Source: Cellulosimicrobium cellulans
GTDB lineage: Bacteria > Actinomycetota > Actinomycetes > Actinomycetales > Cellulomonadaceae
NCBI RefSeq assembly: GCF_024124905.1
Contig: NZ_JAMXST010000003.1
Span: 620,001-684,000 of the forward strand
Direction of reading: 5' to 3'
Length of the DNA stretch: 64,000 nt
Under the pieces are notes generated by a model. It searched no databases. It saw only the letters and a program-made list of their open reading frames with translations, and was not told where the DNA came from. The position numbers and the translations under genes were made by a program. Shown here one piece after another: positions 61,988-64,000 of the stretch; the stretch's first letter is position 1, and every line of letters starts with the position of its first letter.

Positions 61988-62054
61988 GCGCCTCCAACTG
62001 GATCGCACACGGGTGGTTCCACGTCGTGTGGGCGGCCTCGGGCATGATCGGCCC

Positions 62055-62885
62055 ATGCCGCTACGCATCCCGAAGTTCTTGGACACCGAGACGTTCTTCG
62101 CGTTAGCCGACTACGCCGACATCGAGGTGCCGCTCGAGCAGGAGATCACCGAGCGCACTGTGAAGAACCGCAAGGGTGGCGGCAAGCTCGGGTTCGGCAA
62201 CAACGAGGTTGGAGGCGAGCGGGGCAGCGAGATCGAGGTCCAGACGAGCTATACCCTGGCCCCGAACCAGAAGGCCGCGGTCAGCAAGGTCCTGGACAAG
62301 CTCGTCGTGACCAACGAGGTCTTCACCGCGAGCGACGACGCGGTACCGGTCAAGGACCGCCCATACGTCCTTGAGGGCACCGCACAGCTGACCACAGCAT
62401 CCGTCGTCGGCAAGATCTTCTACGTCCTGCTGCAGGCGATCGCCTCTGCCGAGACCTCACTGGAGGACCTCCAGGCCGCGAAGATGCCCGCGAGCGTGCA
62501 GGAGGGTCTCAAGAGCGTGTATCTCGGCAACGAGCTCGTGCCCATCCCGACCTTGTTCGAGGTCAAGGGCACGGGCCTGGAGCAGCGTGTGCTGCTCTCG
62601 GTCCCGCCGGGTCACTTCGTTGACGCTGCCGCCCCCGACCACATCGAAGGGGAGATCGGTCTGCTCGGCACAGTCGAGACGCTCGTGGACGACGGCGAGT
62701 TCATCAACGCGGAGAAGTGGCTCCTGCACGGGTGGGAGTGGATCGTCAGACGCAACCTCATGGTCAAGATGGACGACACCGTCGCCGGCCTGGCAAAGGC
62801 GCTCAACATCGACCTGCCCGTCGACGACGTCCAAGCACTCATCCCCGGTCCCGCCATCGTGCTCAACGCCGTCGCCATCTACTGA
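62055..62885 (+). CDS. DUF6414-like protein
   Basis: A 276-residue cytoplasmic protein. The opening MPLRIPKFLDTETFFALADY, a Gly-rich stretch (GGGKLGFGNNEVGGERG, about 50-66) and the following VQTSYTLAPNQKAAVSKVLD recall DUF6414 proteins, which occur in accessory regions and have no known function. The lower-GC codon use fits the island. An imperfect inverted repeat CACACG/CGTGTG (about 62005-62030) precedes it. The family call is tentative. Confidence 0.5.
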   Translation: MPLRIPKFLDTETFFALADYADIEVPLEQEITERTVKNRKGGGKLGFGNNEVGGERGSEIEVQTSYTLAPNQKAAVSKVLDKLVVTNEVFTASDDAVPVKDRPYVLEGTAQLTTASVVGKIFYVLLQAIASAETSLEDLQAAKMPASVQEGLKSVYLGNELVPIPTLFEVKGTGLEQRVLLSVPPGHFVDAAAPDHIEGEIGLLGTVETLVDDGEFINAEKWLLHGWEWIVRRNLMVKMDDTVAGLAKALNIDLPVDDVQALIPGPAIVLNAVAIY

Positions 62886-63076
62886 CCGCCCGCCCACGAT
62901 GCACGCCGTTGAGGTATCGCACTGTGCCGCGAGCAAGGACCATGGAGGGCCGGGCTTACGGTCTCGCGCGTGACGCATTCTCTGACCGGTAGGCGTGCGT
63001 GCTCGGGAGTGAACCGCCCCGGGTTCAGTGGAGGCTCTGGTGTGCCCCGGCTTCCGTGGAGTCGGATTGCTGGAAT

Positions 63077-63955
63077 CTAGGCCACGGTGATCGTTGCTGC
63101 GTTCTCGAACCCTACGGGCGTCAGCCATCCGAGCGCGGAGTGGCGGCGCTGGCCACCGGCCGGGACGATCATTCACTCCGACCACGGAGTCCAGTTCGGT
63201 TCCTGGGCCTTCACCACGCGAGCGAAGGCATCTGGCCTCGTGCCCTCTATGGGATCGATCGGCGACTGCTACGACAACGCCGTCATCGAGAGCTTCTGGT
63301 CGCGCATGCAGGTCGAACTCCTGGACCGGCGTCGATGGCGCACCCGCCTGGAATTAGCGAACGCGATCTTCGAGTACCTCGAGATCTTCCACAACCGCCG
63401 GCGGTTCTCGATGGCCATGCCGAGCGCGTTGGTGACCAGGGCTGCGGTCGGCGCTGAGTCGATCGACCACCCGACCACGCGCCGCGAGCAGACGTCGAGC
63501 ACGACGGTGCAGTACACCTTGCCCTCACGGGTGGGGTGCTCGGTGATGTCAGTGACCCACAACTCGTTCACGCCATCGCGGGCGAATTGCCGATCGACGA
63601 GGTCGGTGGAGATCAGGTCGGGCCGGGCGCGACGCCACTTCGGACGCCCGCCCACGCCCTTGAGGCCAGCACGGGCCATGAGCATCTCCACCGTGCCGTG
63701 CCAGACCTGGATGCCGTGGCCCTTGGTCAGCTCGGCGTGCACCCGCCGGGCGCCGTAGACGCCGCGCGAGGCGGTGTGGATGGTGCGGATGGTCTCGGTC
63801 AGCGGGGCGTGTCGCACGTGTCGGACCGAGGGGGCCCGCACCAGCGAGGCGTAGTAGCCGGACTCCGAGCAGCCGAGGGCCCGTACTGCCTGCTGAACCG
63901 GCAGCCCTTCACTGGCCATCACCGCGATCGCTTCGAACCGCCTTTTGGGGGCACC
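63077..63955 (-). pseudogene. IS3 OrfB transposase, broken by internal inversion
   Basis: The N-terminal half is on the minus strand from 63922 to about 63404: YGARRVHAELTKGHGIQVWH, then the first catalytic Asp in ELWVTDITEHP, ending ALGMAIENRR. The middle, with GTIIHSDHGVQFGSWAF (second Asp) and CYDNAVIESFWSRMQVELLD (Glu), is on the plus strand at about 63149-63403. The last 21 residues, HSALGWLTPVGFENAATITV and a final Ala, return to the minus strand and stop at 63077. The DDE core is therefore split between strands and the enzyme should be inactive. Confidence 0.88.
63393..63406. repeat. palindrome at the inversion joint
   Basis: AACCGCCGGCGGTT is a perfect 14-bp palindrome at the right breakpoint of the inverted transposase segment. 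The left breakpoint (about 63143-63149) carries GCGGCGC, which shares CGCCG with it in inverted orientation. Confidence 0.7.
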
Positions 63956-63999
63956 ACCGTCCCCAGCAGCTCGCTCGCGCGCCGGTGGACCGCCAGCTC
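63919..63999 (-). CDS. IS3 OrfA, C-terminal end only
   Basis: The last 26 codons of OrfA enter from the window edge (ELAVHRRASELLGTVVPPKG and on to a stop at 63919). A -1 slip at CCA AAA G would continue as PPKRRFEAIAVMASEG into OrfB, the usual IS3 way of making the full transposase. Confidence 0.75.
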   Translation of the reverse strand, partial: ELAVHRRASELLGTVVPPKGGSKRSR

Positions 64000-64000
64000 G

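Larger units (their letters stand above)
63010..64000 (-). mobile_element. IS3-family insertion sequence, cut by the window edge, internally inverted
   Basis: The end of the element is at 63010, where TGAACCGCCCCGGG starts a typical IS3-family terminal repeat. The transposase reads leftward. The segment of about 63149-63400 is inverted relative to the rest. OrfA enters from the right edge and stops at 63919. A slippery CCCCCAAAAGG (complement of 63941-63951) would fuse OrfA to OrfB by -1 frameshift. The other terminal repeat is outside the window. Confidence 0.88.

Noticed and set aside
61530-62054. N-terminal extension of the DUF6414-like protein back to 61530
   Set aside because: It would cross the Abi_2 gene antisense and the intrinsic terminator; the ATG at 62055 gives a natural N-terminus.
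63087-63758. 223-codon plus-strand protein
   Set aside because: Only about 63149-63403 is transposase sequence (the inverted segment); the rest is antisense to the other transposase half.

Overview
The window is very GC-rich DNA from an actinomycete, most likely a Micrococcales member of the Cellulosimicrobium/Cellulomonas type. This is inferred from codon use, frequent GTG starts, many leaderless promoters of the form TANNNT followed by 6-8 nt and the start codon, DasR-type (dre) operators and the gene families present; there is no rRNA or other marker to settle it. I see no tRNA, rRNA, CRISPR array or replication origin.

Layout. 1-5200: copper homeostasis. A YHS-domain protein, CopA, a membrane-anchored His-rich protein and a CopZ chaperone are divergent from an FAD oxidoreductase across a double CsoR-type operator. 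5200-7750: a thioredoxin/NHL-repeat protein and a small secreted protein, converging on a strong hairpin. 7750-13650: a complete GlcNAc/glucose-type phosphotransferase system (IIA, two IIBs, a GntR regulator, IIC, enzyme I, HPr) with three dre-like operators. 13700-17420: pyruvate phosphate dikinase and its regulatory kinase/phosphatase, which may feed PEP to the PTS. 17500-30000: housekeeping and transport genes (sugar-phosphate isomerase family, MFS, pentapeptide repeat, PfkB kinase, membrane protein with TetR, two-component system, GAP protein, flotillin/NfeD, aminoglycoside-phosphotransferase-like kinase). 30000-37300: PoxB, a thioredoxin-reductase-like protein, a His-rich methyltransferase facing an XRE-cupin regulator, a MazEF-type toxin-antitoxin pair, MFS, GNAT. 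37300-48000: lipoprotein, FrdA/FrdB without membrane anchors, phosphoglucomutase flanked by an unusual 21-bp repeat, TetR with a Drr-type ABC exporter, cytochrome P450. 47370-51260: anaerobic ribonucleotide reductase NrdD/NrdG with tandem NrdR-like boxes and a YwiC-like membrane protein. 51360-57590: MazG-like, DinB/DUF664, HAD phosphatase, methyltransferase, a TipA-type MerR regulator with an internal start, and an EF-G-like GTPase.

57600-64000 is an accessory island with visibly lower GC and different codon use. It holds an unrecognised 615-aa protein, a remnant of a BldC/excisionase-type DNA-binding protein, an AbiTii-like protein, an Abi_2/AbiF-type HEPN protein with a candidate structured small RNA transcribed divergently next to it, a DUF6414-like protein, and an IS3-family element whose catalytic segment is inverted inside the element. 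This island is the best place to look for an undescribed system, with the HEPN protein plus small RNA first.

Two cross-cutting patterns stand out. Three long intergenic palindromes share the core CGAACCCGGG (13184-13241, 31931-31988, 45957-46012). At least fourteen genes carry a TANNNT hexamer 6-8 nt before the start codon. Several loci (FrdAB, NrdDG, YwiC-like, PoxB, PPDK) point to a fermentative or facultatively anaerobic life style. All function calls come from reading protein motifs by eye; no database search was run.
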